Virus record (IMG/VR): IMGVR_UViG_3300030099_006785
Span: 1 to 38,117 of that record
Length of the DNA: 38,117 nt
From: a virus
Strand: one strand, 5' to 3'
Each line of letters opens with the position of its first letter. The stretch's first letter is position 1. The position numbers and the translations under genes were made by a program. Below, in pieces: positions 17,901 to 26,810 of this stretch. The notes under the pieces were generated by a model. It was not told the DNA's origin and searched no databases. It saw nothing but the letters and a program-made list of their open reading frames with translations.

Positions 17901-19281
17901 CTATGCAACAGATGTAACTAACGAAGGTGTAAGTGGTGGAACTGCCCTTGCATTTAATGGTAATTTAGTTGGTACAGCAGTTGCAAATCCAACTGATATC
18001 ACAATTGCAGATATTACGTTTGATGGAAATAGTTCAAACAACATTATGTTTGAATTAGATGATGATAATAATTTAATGACATTTGAAGGTGGAACTTCTA
18101 TGTTGTTCAAGGACATGGAAATTCGAAATAGTTCTGGTGGAGGTTTCTATGCTCGTAACTCAAAACGTATTTCTATAGAAAATAGTACGATTGTTGATGG
18201 TGGATTGACAGACAGATATAATATACGTCCACTTGATGTTCAAAATTCAGAAACAGTTAGAATCAACGATTGTTTATTTGAAAACTTTGCTGGTGCTATT
18301 GATGTCTCTGTGACAACAGTTACTGCCACTGGTGGAAATATCATTCGAAATTGTGGTAGTGGTATTGATGCCTATGCAACTGGTAAGATTACCACACAAA
18401 ATAATATCATCCTTGGGCCCGCAGATGAATTTATTGCATCTCCTGACATTTATGATTCAGACTTTGATTCAATCAATATAACAATTGACTCTGTAAATGA
18501 TGATCCTTTCCTAGGCCCAGCTTTACTTTATATTGAGGATGGTGAGGGTTATGATCTCAGTGGTAGTAACGTTGAAATTGTTGCAGGTATTGGAACAATG
18601 GTTGGATTATTCAGTACCACTCGCACTGCTACTCTTGGGCCCAAATTTGCTACGTTTGATATTCTTACTCAAAATAGCACTCCTGAAGGTGTCGGAAGAG
18701 AAAATGGTTACATTCAACTTAAGATGACTAAGGCAGAAATTGATTCTGCACAAACTAGCACAGGTGAAACATTATCAGATTTTGCTGCTGGTTCTAACGT
18801 AAATGTGGGTCTTGGTTATGAAATAATTGGAACTGACTACCTAGAAAAACCAGTTGGATTCTCCACAGTTGTTGGTATTACATCTGGATACTGGGCAAAT
18901 GGTGCTGGTTATGGTGCAGCAGGTGGTGGATATGTAAACACTGGTATCGCAGTTACACAATACGTAGTGAGAATTGAAGATATAAATCAAATGAGTGGTA
19001 TATCAACTGGAGATTTCGTGAAATTACCAGGTCACTCAATGGGGCCAAACTTAACAGATGGTGTGGTTCCTACCAGTATTTCAGGATATAAAGATGAAAA
19101 TGGTAATGACATCACTGTTAAAAACGGTCTAAGAGTTGACAAGTTTGTTGGTTCTGATCGTATTGCATTGACAGGATTTACGGTAACAGCACAATCTCAT
19201 TCACCAATACCTATTGTCGGTGACTATATATCTATAAGGAGAATATTTACTATCGCTAAAGGAAGAGTCGGAGTTACTTAA
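11908..19281 (+). CDS. Giant tail-associated protein with beta-helix domains (2457 aa)
   Basis: Residues 1-250 form a pectin-lyase-type start (GNSLTRPFVTIQRALIESAR, TTILLYPGEHVI, GAIVPKGTSIVGLDLRKTKV) typical of large cyanophage structural proteins. At least five 45-55-residue beta modules follow, of the type TT-PHGL-VDDQILIAGV-YNGTYRVTGI-FSYNL (about 305, 640, 865, 1165, 1255). A VGDFVQIGNEIIRIV-YRGVLGTQSVVHV module lies near 1370. A fibre-like NVGIRNASPQHELDVNGTIR block is near 1595, and a pectate-lyase-3 type beta-helix (ALSDAIARISSAGGNYLDLP) spans about 1945-2150. The role is probably a baseplate-peripheral fibre or depolymerase-like adhesin. No catalytic residues can be assigned. It is the first gene after a late promoter. 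Confidence 0.75.
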   Translation: MPLSRLENFLVNTDGNILYVNPSDLDATDSFDNKGNSLTRPFVTIQRALIESARFAYQSGQNNDKFDRTTILLYPGEHVIDNRPGLYIRQNPNNTAIPQYFSENSDTSDVTSTTDIELDNGSIFDLNNVNNVLYKLNSVHGGAIVPKGTSIVGLDLRKTKVRPLYVPNPDVGDDVIPRSALFRVTGGCYFWQFSMFDANQSVYFSKNFTEKRNPNISHHKLTCFEYADGINSESLTGTTDLQQYYFKLMNAYGTDTGNRNIKDFPSLADDFEPNTPETKIVGDLTANDNKIEELTSSSLNASVTTENPHGLTVDDQILIAGVGSTDLYNGTYRVTGITSDRKFSYNLNSDANDDVVNLALNPDAKVTIEADTVTGASPYIFNCSLRSVFGMCGLHADGSKATGFKSMVVAQFTGIGLQKDDKAFVIYKPSTGDYLNSVDAAADPDINTPLYLNPESQYRKRYDNFHIKVSNDSFIQAVSVFAIGFSNHFLAESGGEQSITNSNSNFGNKALVSKGFKANAFNRDDTGYVTHIVPPKDLQKEETNIIWRILDPIKTKAAATTSRLYIKDEKDVTNPPTNVVNGFRIGAKKDDKLFLNVNVGGQNVTYSSPILMPVASGDGPVAEKKFTVDRTASGNNIASKEITLTENHNFLNGESVRVFADNGRTPDGIEIGRKYFVITVAGTGNEKKIKLANTQSDALAGTVVPDEINTKGGILTVQSTVTDKIPGEIGHPIQFDSSNVTYTRDGASVTEVGGWYILGSSDATNLIFSGFNTGTNAVTIDQKNSSTYVQRRSESRALDDRIYRLRYVIPKDFIGANIAKKPEKNYVLQESKTVGEDATITSVISNRNPRVIAGIATDGTTSTINIVTTEIPHKLSVNDKVKIRNVRSSANTTGEFNSGYNGLFTVTGTPSSKTFTYTNQSTPGTYTDITADARAGTNDRKLADLPVLERVEYDTSYTIQEVETIQEYISGQQDGVFYLTCLIGNVSPTVSEFSDSRYKQNFLNLYPTVDKDNPNNDPVQSVSAASNETLGKVDVNNPLNSITKESTINYLRDNRIGFAVTFAESDIAGITTLTSDVEHNLNSITSLSVTTAGSNYPADKTIHNVELVNNSDPSADGATVTITTNGSGAIVPSSVKIIDGGSGYDVNDLLTVGTGDGVVSVSAINDAVGNVIQVVGVGSTTNRTNSGYNGLYKITAVPSPKSVQYTHVAQGENAGSSVGVYTGPVSTTSGVFTLLDEKIGISQIDGVAGTNLPGTVTVTTSVNHNLAVGNKIKVAGLVGTARTVYNGFDFVVKEKVSNTVFTMNSTLAIPVTGEAGAELYKYGLNSFGQDNSLASEKIAGSLSPLLTGVDSKLLSDTSAAGTGNPATSTISITSTIGFNVGDFVQIGNEIIRIVSKNADGLRFDGYRGVLGTQSVVHVADELVRKINVIPSELHRFSAIRASGHTFEYIGYGPGNYSTSLPQKIKKQIELEQELLAISREEDGGVVFFSGMNDRGDFFSGDRAEPRELFLGEIGDSNSAIFDDLFVRNTLRVGGGPNQNLPSEFNGPVNFSNKVTSTSLDGIEAIKLLIKGNALNNPSFQVGDDSNPSLLVDKATQNVGIRNASPQHELDVNGTIRANVYENFKLSDLPDATEETTFARNRIIKVKEDGSGYEMIDPHELSAYELRSLGVSNDGSVYSGLGEIENGKLKITGISTDKFFLDERVKLFGVTESSDSVEIPDPITDNTVKVETIPVTGFSTAATYYYWQAEYHLKNGKVGVSSQISPTGDYSTDDARKGVVNTDIASFNDLNHNALSLKRSNQDHGILIYRQNFVHPSGNNATLDQKTSKNNADLGQAKLIAVLGQRELGSTQTSGITWKDFGVYEQTAWSPKGTVNEFLGSDTSTTETDQIHFPTIGTEGQRRGWDIDKIVSIGQNSITVDGNYKVNNIDGVVGFGTTTVVKVVHDNTKALSDAIARISSAGGNYLDLPSGTYLTNKLIIPTKFSLRGNGKNSIIKQQYYATDVTNEGVSGGTALAFNGNLVGTAVANPTDITIADITFDGNSSNNIMFELDDDNNLMTFEGGTSMLFKDMEIRNSSGGGFYARNSKRISIENSTIVDGGLTDRYNIRPLDVQNSETVRINDCLFENFAGAIDVSVTTVTATGGNIIRNCGSGIDAYATGKITTQNNIILGPADEFIASPDIYDSDFDSINITIDSVNDDPFLGPALLYIEDGEGYDLSGSNVEIVAGIGTMVGLFSTTRTATLGPKFATFDILTQNSTPEGVGRENGYIQLKMTKAEIDSAQTSTGETLSDFAAGSNVNVGLGYEIIGTDYLEKPVGFSTVVGITSGYWANGAGYGAAGGGYVNTGIAVTQYVVRIEDINQMSGISTGDFVKLPGHSMGPNLTDGVVPTSISGYKDENGNDITVKNGLRVDKFVGSDRIALTGFTVTAQSHSPIPIVGDYISIRRIFTIAKGRVGVT

Positions 19282-19283
19282 AA

Positions 19284-22200
19284 ATGCCTGATAACACTAA
19301 TGTTAATAATAATGCGTCTGTGGTCGTCGTAGGAAGGACTGCTCCAGTCCCTCCTGGTCAACAAAAATCTGATAAATCTGTTCCAGTTGTTATTGCAAGT
19401 GATCAATCAACAATTCCTGTTGCGGAACAAAACAAAGTACAGTCGGAAGTTGCACTTTCTCTTTTAGGGATACCGAGATCGGAAGTTGCACTTGGTATAT
19501 TTGCAGACGTTAATACTTATGATGTAAACCCAACAGAGTGGGCAGCAGAACCAGATCAATTCTCTACTGTATCAGTAGGTAGTGGAACTCCATACGGTAG
19601 TGTAACTCAGGCAATGAATTGGGGATTGAGTCACGTTCCCGAAGAATCTGGTGCATTAGTTGAGGCACCTGCAGATAAATTTGCTATTCTAACATCAAAG
19701 AGATTCTTTAGATATCAACCAGGTCGTGTTTCTGCTGCTACGTTTGGTGTTAAAACCACGGTGATGGATCCTACAACCAAAGATAATTCTAGTGAGACTC
19801 TCAATGCATTACAGCAAGAAGATATTGGACAGGCAGTTTATAATCCAGCAGTTCGTAAGTATGGAATATTTGATAACTTTGATGGATATTATTGGGAAAC
19901 AAGAAATAATGGACAAGGAGATAATTTCTGTGTAGTAAGAAGAACACAATCATTACTATTTAATAATCCAGTTGATTTTGATAATACTTCTGGTCAGACA
20001 GCAGACTTTGGTGCAACAAATCCTCTAGATGTTTTAGCACCAAGACCAAATGAAAGTGATGATGATAAAAGTGGTCAACCTACTGGATTTGGTTATGATG
20101 GTGGTGGTACATATCAAAATCCACATGATTCAACTCCTAATCAAGAAAAAAATGTAAAACTTGGAGATCTCATCATCTATCGTGACAATTTGATGATGAC
20201 ACATGCTGGTGTATATGATCCATCACTACTTCAAGATGAACAGCAGTACCTTGTTGAATCTGTAGACAATAGTAATAACACTCTTAAGTTTGATGTATCT
20301 AAGGATTCTGGTGTCACTGCAATCGGAAAAAGTATAACAAATGCAGTATATGATATTGATACAGGTTTAATGACAGTTGTATGTGCAGGCCAGCATGGAT
20401 TTACAGAAGGAAAATTTGTTTTTCTAAGTGGAATTGGAATGACTTGTCGTTACAGTTTTGCAAATGGTGATGGCACAGGAGATCCACAGGATGGCACAAA
20501 TGGTACTAACGATTTAAGAAAAGTATATCCAGATAGAACACATGGATATAATATTCTTCAAGTTGGTACTTCTGGTACAACATTCGTAGTTAATGTTGGT
20601 GTTTCTACTGTTCCAACTTTCTTTAATGAAGATAAATCAAGAGAGGTTGGTGCTGTTGTTCTTGGACTATCCACAAGTCAATATGTTTCTTATAGTAAGG
20701 GTGTAAATACAGATCCAATTGGTGGTGGTTTGGTAGATGAAAAAATTTATAGGGTAAATGGTATATCATACGATAAAGCAAATGAAAAAGCGATTGTCAA
20801 ACTAAGAGAATTAACTCATCCGATGGGTAATGGTTATGATACTGGTGCAGTTGATGATAGTAAAAACATTACTCTGAACGCTACTTCAACATCTGGACAT
20901 AAATTAATAACTCCTGTTCCATTTGTGCAACCAATTGCTGATGGTATCATACCTAATAGAAATAAGTATGGAACACATTTAATTAAAAAATCTGGTATGT
21001 TCCCATACATGTATAAAAATACTGAAGAAAATACAAGTGAAGGGTATGTTGATACAACTTTAGGATCACTCAACACTAGTGATGTTAGAACACAGATAGA
21101 AAATGTTAATAAGTATTATGAAAATTGGATAAATCAAAATGTTAAAAAAGATTTTTGGAATGTATATGAATATCGTGTTCCAAGATCTAGATTCAGTGGT
21201 GATCGTTTAGATAATGCAACTGATAATTTACTATACAGTGATGTTACTGCGTTAAATCGTGCAGGTTCAAATGTATTAGATGAAACAACAGGTGAAATTA
21301 CTCAAGATACAAGTATTTGGGATCTTGAGTTTGATAAAGTTACCATGTACAAGATTGAGTTCTCATGGTATGGTGCTGTTGGTGCACTATTCTTGGCGTA
21401 TGTTCCAGTCGGTGCTGGTGAAGCCAGATGGGTACGTGTTCATCATTTAAGAGCATCTAACCAGTTAAAGGGTTCATCTCTTGGAAATGCAACTCTTCCA
21501 ATCACATATCTGGTTTACGGTGGAGGTGGATCAAATCGTTTTGGATATAATGACGTAAAGAGAACTCCAACATCATTTGGATACGGTTCATCATCAGAAC
21601 ATATTATCAAGTATGGTGCTTCTTACTATATTGACGGTGGTGACAGAGGAACTGTTAAACTATTCAGTCACGGAACACCGACAGGAGTAGAGGTATTCGG
21701 ATCAAAAAGAACGTTTACTGTGGGTGCTTCTGATGGTATTTTAGTAGATAGCACAGATGCAAGACATCCAACAAATCCATTTATTCAAGGAGGTGCTACT
21801 ACTCAATCAGCGTTATTCACTACGTCATATTTTGTTGGTGCAAAAGTAATTACAGGAGATCCATTAGATCAAAACGTAGAGGTTGTATATGTTGACTCAT
21901 CTAGGAGATTATATCTAAATGTTCCTCTTGCAAACGCAACAATTCCTAACAATACTATTGATATAATTGTCAATCGTCCAACACCATTAATTGGATTAAA
22001 GTGTAGAGATTTCATTATAAGTAGTCAAGGTAAAGCAGTTAGAAACCGCACTCAAGTTTACCCAACAAGATTGGCAACTGGTTCAAGTGCATTGATTAAA
22101 GTTGATTTATTAAAGACTCCTATATTCCAAACCGATTCCACTAAAACTGGATCATTTTCACTTCCAACAAATCCAGATCCTACTGATTTGACTAAGACTG

Positions 22201-22769
22201 TTTTGAACATAGGTAAGAGAGGGAAATCATTTAAAATTCATACATCAACTCAATTCACTTACTTTGATGAAAATAACAGTGGTGCCTATGGATATTTCAG
22301 AGGACAATTTGAAAATGACGCATCTAATAAAAAGATATCAGTATTTGGATATCTTGAGAGAAGAGAATCTGCCAGTGAATATTACTTCAGAGCTGAAGAA
22401 GCAACTACAGATAATATTGTTTTAGATGGTGGAGGAGTCTTCTTATATGAAAGTCAAACTACACCTACAGGAGCAACTACCACTCCTGCAAATAATGACT
22501 TCACACTAGATTCATTATCGTCTATTAAAGTCAGTCCAGAATTAAGAGCACCGATTCCAAAGACAGGAACTGTTGTTGCAAGTTTATTCATATCCGCAGG
22601 TGGTTCAGAATTTGATCTATCAACATACTTTGATTTTAACAAAGAATATCTATCATTCCCACTTACGAATGTGGTCGAGAGTTTATATGTTGTTGGTTCT
22701 TCAGAGGGAACATTCTCAGGTTCTGCAATTTCAACGACAAACGCAAGTGTCACTTGGGAGGAGCAGTGA
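19284..22769 (+). CDS. Large virion structural protein, paralogue 1 (1161 aa)
   Basis: The N-terminus is short and disordered, then LPVV-type motif VPVVIASDQSTIPV (about 32-45), widespread in phage tail proteins. EVALSLLGIPRSEVALGIFA (about 57) and FRYQPGR (about 143) follow. A central block carries KVTMYKIEFSWYGAVGALFL (about 687) and IKYGASYYIDGGDRGTVKLF (about 775). The same ordered motifs recur in the next protein, so the two are paralogues by duplication. The protein is beta-rich, without transmembrane segments. A role in the baseplate periphery or a fibre is inferred from the neighbours. It begins two bases after the preceding stop, with a GGAG-type site upstream, and is probably cotranscribed from the late promoter at 11868. 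Confidence 0.7.
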   Translation: MPDNTNVNNNASVVVVGRTAPVPPGQQKSDKSVPVVIASDQSTIPVAEQNKVQSEVALSLLGIPRSEVALGIFADVNTYDVNPTEWAAEPDQFSTVSVGSGTPYGSVTQAMNWGLSHVPEESGALVEAPADKFAILTSKRFFRYQPGRVSAATFGVKTTVMDPTTKDNSSETLNALQQEDIGQAVYNPAVRKYGIFDNFDGYYWETRNNGQGDNFCVVRRTQSLLFNNPVDFDNTSGQTADFGATNPLDVLAPRPNESDDDKSGQPTGFGYDGGGTYQNPHDSTPNQEKNVKLGDLIIYRDNLMMTHAGVYDPSLLQDEQQYLVESVDNSNNTLKFDVSKDSGVTAIGKSITNAVYDIDTGLMTVVCAGQHGFTEGKFVFLSGIGMTCRYSFANGDGTGDPQDGTNGTNDLRKVYPDRTHGYNILQVGTSGTTFVVNVGVSTVPTFFNEDKSREVGAVVLGLSTSQYVSYSKGVNTDPIGGGLVDEKIYRVNGISYDKANEKAIVKLRELTHPMGNGYDTGAVDDSKNITLNATSTSGHKLITPVPFVQPIADGIIPNRNKYGTHLIKKSGMFPYMYKNTEENTSEGYVDTTLGSLNTSDVRTQIENVNKYYENWINQNVKKDFWNVYEYRVPRSRFSGDRLDNATDNLLYSDVTALNRAGSNVLDETTGEITQDTSIWDLEFDKVTMYKIEFSWYGAVGALFLAYVPVGAGEARWVRVHHLRASNQLKGSSLGNATLPITYLVYGGGGSNRFGYNDVKRTPTSFGYGSSSEHIIKYGASYYIDGGDRGTVKLFSHGTPTGVEVFGSKRTFTVGASDGILVDSTDARHPTNPFIQGGATTQSALFTTSYFVGAKVITGDPLDQNVEVVYVDSSRRLYLNVPLANATIPNNTIDIIVNRPTPLIGLKCRDFIISSQGKAVRNRTQVYPTRLATGSSALIKVDLLKTPIFQTDSTKTGSFSLPTNPDPTDLTKTVLNIGKRGKSFKIHTSTQFTYFDENNSGAYGYFRGQFENDASNKKISVFGYLERRESASEYYFRAEEATTDNIVLDGGGVFLYESQTTPTGATTTPANNDFTLDSLSSIKVSPELRAPIPKTGTVVASLFISAGGSEFDLSTYFDFNKEYLSFPLTNVVESLYVVGSSEGTFSGSAISTTNASVTWEEQ

Positions 22770-22772
22770 TCT

Positions 22773-25700
22773 ATGAATGGGGGAAAGGATGTTAAAATTG
22801 GGCACGATAAACGCCCAGTATCCGTAATACCATCAGACGAACAGTTATTATATAATATTGCAAACGGTGAAATATTAACTGATGAATTTGGTAATCCACT
22901 TGTAACAAAAGTTGACCAGTTTTTTCTTGCAGACGCATCTAAAGATCGGTCAACATCTGTTGTATTTCCAGAAAATCCTAAAGATATATACCCAATAAAA
23001 AAAGTTACTCAAGTTGGAATAGTAACTGCAACTTACGGTGTGGATTTTGATGTAGATGTACGAATTAACAATAACCAAAAAATAACAGTTCTTAAAAGAA
23101 CAGGTCAAACAGTACCAGTTGGAGTTTCTACTGTAAAAGAACGTCCTATACCTCCACAAACTGTTGCTATTGGAATTACCTTTACAGATTTTAATCAATG
23201 TGAAATTCGCACAAGAGAACCTAATGTTGGATCATTTAATGATAAAAATAATTTATATTTTTCAAACCCATCAGATATTGCAAATGTAGATCTTCGTGTT
23301 CCATTTAATGTATCTGGACATAATATTCCAGCTGGAAGTCATGTAGTTAAAAAAGATTTTGATAGGATTAAAATTTCACAACCTGTGACTGCAGGTGTGA
23401 CAACTGATAAAGTTGTCATAACTCGCACGGATTCTCTTTTTTATGAGGCAGATAATGTATTAAAAGTTGCAGAGGAATTTGTTGAAACAAGTGAAGTTAG
23501 CACGACCTTATTGGGTGTTAATCGTGCAGAAACACAATTAAGTTTATTTTCAAATGTTTCTTCTTATGGATTGAATGATGATGAGTGGGAAAGTTTTTCA
23601 TACAACACAGGTGTAAGTAAAGCATCATGGGACACTAGACCAAATAAAACATATGGTAACCGTTACTTAGCAAGAATCGAAGAGGAGACACAAGAATCTG
23701 CAATTAAATTATCTGGATTTCCACCATCACATTCATATCCTTTTGGGCCAGAATGGGAAAAAATTGGATTATATAATAAAACTTTGTTTGACCAGTATAT
23801 AAACTTTATTCGTTTGGGTAATCTTGCATATGATCTTTTTTCTATTCCTGCTCTAGGATATCCTGCAAGTTGGATAAGTAAATTTTTAAATCCTGCAGAT
23901 GTTGATTTCAATGAAGATACTGGAGAAATTGTTTATGCAAAAATACCAGGTAGAGAGAGTGATTTTTCATCTGCATTTCAAAAGATAGATGAATGGACTG
24001 AAACTTGGAGGGCAATTGGAGAAGGTAAAAGTTTACTAGATCCAGTTACGGGAAACTACTTATCATTTGGAAGTCTAAAAACACTTCTTGCAAATAATGA
24101 TTTAACTTCAATTTACGATGGATCAAATACTAGACCAGGATATTCAACTGGATATCGTAGATATAGCACTATTCAATCAAGAAGAGTTTTCAGATATCAA
24201 CCAGGCAGAATTAGTGGATTTACATTCGGATTAAGATCATCTACAGAACCAGTTTCTGGTATTGCATTAGAATGGGGAATCAAAAATGAAACAGATGAAT
24301 ATGTCTTTAAAATATATGCAGGTCAATTATCAATTGTGCGTAGAAGTACAGTGCCCTTAGAAAGGAGTGTATTAATAAGAAATGGGTTAGATCCAACAGA
24401 AAATCCAACTGTTCAGATAAATGGAACCTCATATAATACAGTTCAACCAGAAATACCAAGTGGTGATCCATTTGATGTAAATGATGATCAAGGCCCATTA
24501 GATGGTGGTGATGAAGATCGTAGAGCAAGAAAATTTCATACAATTGAAATACCAAGAGATAAATTTAATGGTGATCCTTTAAATGGAAATGGGCCATCTG
24601 GTTACACTATTAGACCTGAAAAGGTTACGATGTGGAAGATTGAATTTGGTTGGTATGGTGCGATTGGTGCGAGATTCTATGCATATATTCCTACTGGTAA
24701 TGGTGATGCAAGGTGGGTCGTAATACACACTCTTGTAATTGAAAACTCATTGACTGGGCCTTGTTTACGAGATTCATATTTTAGGTTCAAATATTCCTTA
24801 GACATATTCAATACTGCTAACTTAAAAACACCACAGTTCTTGTACAAGTATGGTGCTTCATATTATATTGATGGTGGTGATGAAGGAACCTCTGAAATTT
24901 ATTCGGTGAGCACTGGTTTAACTCCAAAACAAATATCCACTGCAAATGAAACATCTTTATTTGGAGTTCGTCCAAAGGATGTCATAACAAATAGTTCAGG
25001 AGTTAATATTGCAAATAGAAAACTCATACTTCCAACTAAATTTAGTATGTCAACAAATACTTTAACAGAAGTTAAAGTTAAAACTTGTAGGGCATGTGCT
25101 GGATTTGGTCAAGTATTTACTCCTGGTGTTAAAACTGGTGATAGTGGGAGAAGTATGACAATTAAATTTGAAGGTACAAATTTAATCACTGCTGTGGGAG
25201 TTGGTGCAAGTTTTAGTGACGCTGATATAGGTGCAAAATTAATTGCCCCATCTATTTTTGGTGCATACATTGTAGAGATGGATCAAGAAACAGCAACCAC
25301 ATACACAAATGGTTTTAAAACTTATGAATCCGCAAAAATATATGGTTGGGGGCCAGGATTGGATAATTATCCAAACTATAATAAGTTAGGAGGAGTGTCA
25401 GGAAGACCCATAGCTGGAGTAGATGTCAAAGACTATGCTCAAGGAGGAATCACAACCAAGATAGCGATTGACACATATCCACATGCAGTTAGACTCAGTA
25501 ATTACGATGTTCATTTTGCATCCGATTATGAAATAAATGGAGCAGAGATTGACATTCAATTCATGAATCCAATAAACAAAGATCAAAGTTCGTTGGGTGG
25601 ATCAAACACACACTTTGCAGATTTTATGATTGGTGTGACAGATAAAAGACCGTCAGTAAATATAGGTAATCCAAATCTTTTAGATGGGTGGTTGATTCCT

Positions 25701-26810
25701 TGGAATGATTATACTAATCTTGATTCAATTGATAGTACAACAGTTTCAGGCGTGACAACTTCCGTTCTACCAGAAAGAGAAATCTTATTTGGTGAGCATA
25801 CACATTCTTTTGTGAATATGGATGAGAATCAAGTTGAAGTAGCAGAAGCATGGTCTAATGGAACTTTTAAATGTAGAATGGGTCAAGATGTCAGAATTCC
25901 AACAGTAACATCAACGAGTGGTGGTGCTTGTTCAATAATAAAAATTAGAGTTAGTGATCCAATTGATTTAGCTACAGGAGTAAGTCAGATCTATTCTACT
26001 CAAACTCCAGATGGACAACCAACTGGAGACGGATTCAAATATTTTTTAATTTCTGAAAATAGTTTTGGTGGAGATATAACTGATTGGGAAGGAGGTCAGG
26101 TTGTATATCGAGATGATGATGGATCAGTAAATCAAGATTCACAAGCAAAATATGCTCAAAATCAACCAGTGACATATACTAGTGGTGGTCAAACATATCA
26201 ATATATTCAAATTAGTGATTCAGTAAAACTATCAAAAGCATTTGACGCAACTGATGAAACAAAAGACGGGAGTGATTCAAATATAAATCTCTTAGGAAGA
26301 CCAGTTCAATTAAGAGCATCAAGATTGGGTGTAATCTCAAAGAATAAACTATTTAAATATGATGTCTATCCTTTATTTCTTGTTGGTAAATTAATGGATA
26401 AGGCACAAATAAATAATATATCGATAAAAGAAACGACAGGAATTTTCCAAAAAACTACTGCTCCAGTGTTATCTGTGACCAATGGATCAAATGGTACTAT
26501 TGATTTAGCGAATAACAATACTTTTAATGACGCAACACCACCAACTAATTTTGTGTCAGTAGATAGATTATCATCATCAAGTATTGATACTCAAAATGAA
26601 CAAGTTATAAGACCATCAACAACAAAAGATATTTTTTACGTTGGTGAAAATGAAACAAAAGAAGTCGATATGACAAAAGTTTTTGGAGTTGATCGTAATG
26701 TTATTACACCAGATAATAATAATATTGAAGTAACATTCATTACCGCAAAACAACTTGGAACTGGTGGTTCTAAATTTGTACAGGGAAGTTTAAATTACAA
26801 GGAACAATAA
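22773..26810 (+). CDS. Large virion structural protein, paralogue 2 (1345 aa)
   Basis: It shares ordered motifs with the protein before it: EVSTTLLGVNRAETQLSLFS (about 240), RRVFRYQPGRISGFTFGL (about 470), KVTMWKIEFGWYGAIGARFY (about 617) and YKYGASYYIDGGDEGTSEIY (about 690). An N-terminal extension (about 1-230) and an insertion (about 270-450, with WEKIGLYNKTLFDQYINFIR) are extra. A CRACAGFGQVFTPG segment near 770 and a beta-rich C-terminal half follow. It probably occupies an equivalent position on the baseplate or fibre. A GGAGGAG ribosome site lies inside the end of the preceding gene, and the stop overlaps the next start (TAATG). Confidence 0.7.
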   Translation: MNGGKDVKIGHDKRPVSVIPSDEQLLYNIANGEILTDEFGNPLVTKVDQFFLADASKDRSTSVVFPENPKDIYPIKKVTQVGIVTATYGVDFDVDVRINNNQKITVLKRTGQTVPVGVSTVKERPIPPQTVAIGITFTDFNQCEIRTREPNVGSFNDKNNLYFSNPSDIANVDLRVPFNVSGHNIPAGSHVVKKDFDRIKISQPVTAGVTTDKVVITRTDSLFYEADNVLKVAEEFVETSEVSTTLLGVNRAETQLSLFSNVSSYGLNDDEWESFSYNTGVSKASWDTRPNKTYGNRYLARIEEETQESAIKLSGFPPSHSYPFGPEWEKIGLYNKTLFDQYINFIRLGNLAYDLFSIPALGYPASWISKFLNPADVDFNEDTGEIVYAKIPGRESDFSSAFQKIDEWTETWRAIGEGKSLLDPVTGNYLSFGSLKTLLANNDLTSIYDGSNTRPGYSTGYRRYSTIQSRRVFRYQPGRISGFTFGLRSSTEPVSGIALEWGIKNETDEYVFKIYAGQLSIVRRSTVPLERSVLIRNGLDPTENPTVQINGTSYNTVQPEIPSGDPFDVNDDQGPLDGGDEDRRARKFHTIEIPRDKFNGDPLNGNGPSGYTIRPEKVTMWKIEFGWYGAIGARFYAYIPTGNGDARWVVIHTLVIENSLTGPCLRDSYFRFKYSLDIFNTANLKTPQFLYKYGASYYIDGGDEGTSEIYSVSTGLTPKQISTANETSLFGVRPKDVITNSSGVNIANRKLILPTKFSMSTNTLTEVKVKTCRACAGFGQVFTPGVKTGDSGRSMTIKFEGTNLITAVGVGASFSDADIGAKLIAPSIFGAYIVEMDQETATTYTNGFKTYESAKIYGWGPGLDNYPNYNKLGGVSGRPIAGVDVKDYAQGGITTKIAIDTYPHAVRLSNYDVHFASDYEINGAEIDIQFMNPINKDQSSLGGSNTHFADFMIGVTDKRPSVNIGNPNLLDGWLIPWNDYTNLDSIDSTTVSGVTTSVLPEREILFGEHTHSFVNMDENQVEVAEAWSNGTFKCRMGQDVRIPTVTSTSGGACSIIKIRVSDPIDLATGVSQIYSTQTPDGQPTGDGFKYFLISENSFGGDITDWEGGQVVYRDDDGSVNQDSQAKYAQNQPVTYTSGGQTYQYIQISDSVKLSKAFDATDETKDGSDSNINLLGRPVQLRASRLGVISKNKLFKYDVYPLFLVGKLMDKAQINNISIKETTGIFQKTTAPVLSVTNGSNGTIDLANNNTFNDATPPTNFVSVDRLSSSSIDTQNEQVIRPSTTKDIFYVGENETKEVDMTKVFGVDRNVITPDNNNIEVTFITAKQLGTGGSKFVQGSLNYKEQ

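Noticed and set aside
26408-26415. AATAAATA in the 1345-aa gene
   Set aside because: It is about 400 bases before the next start, inside coding sequence; chance is likely in AT-rich DNA.
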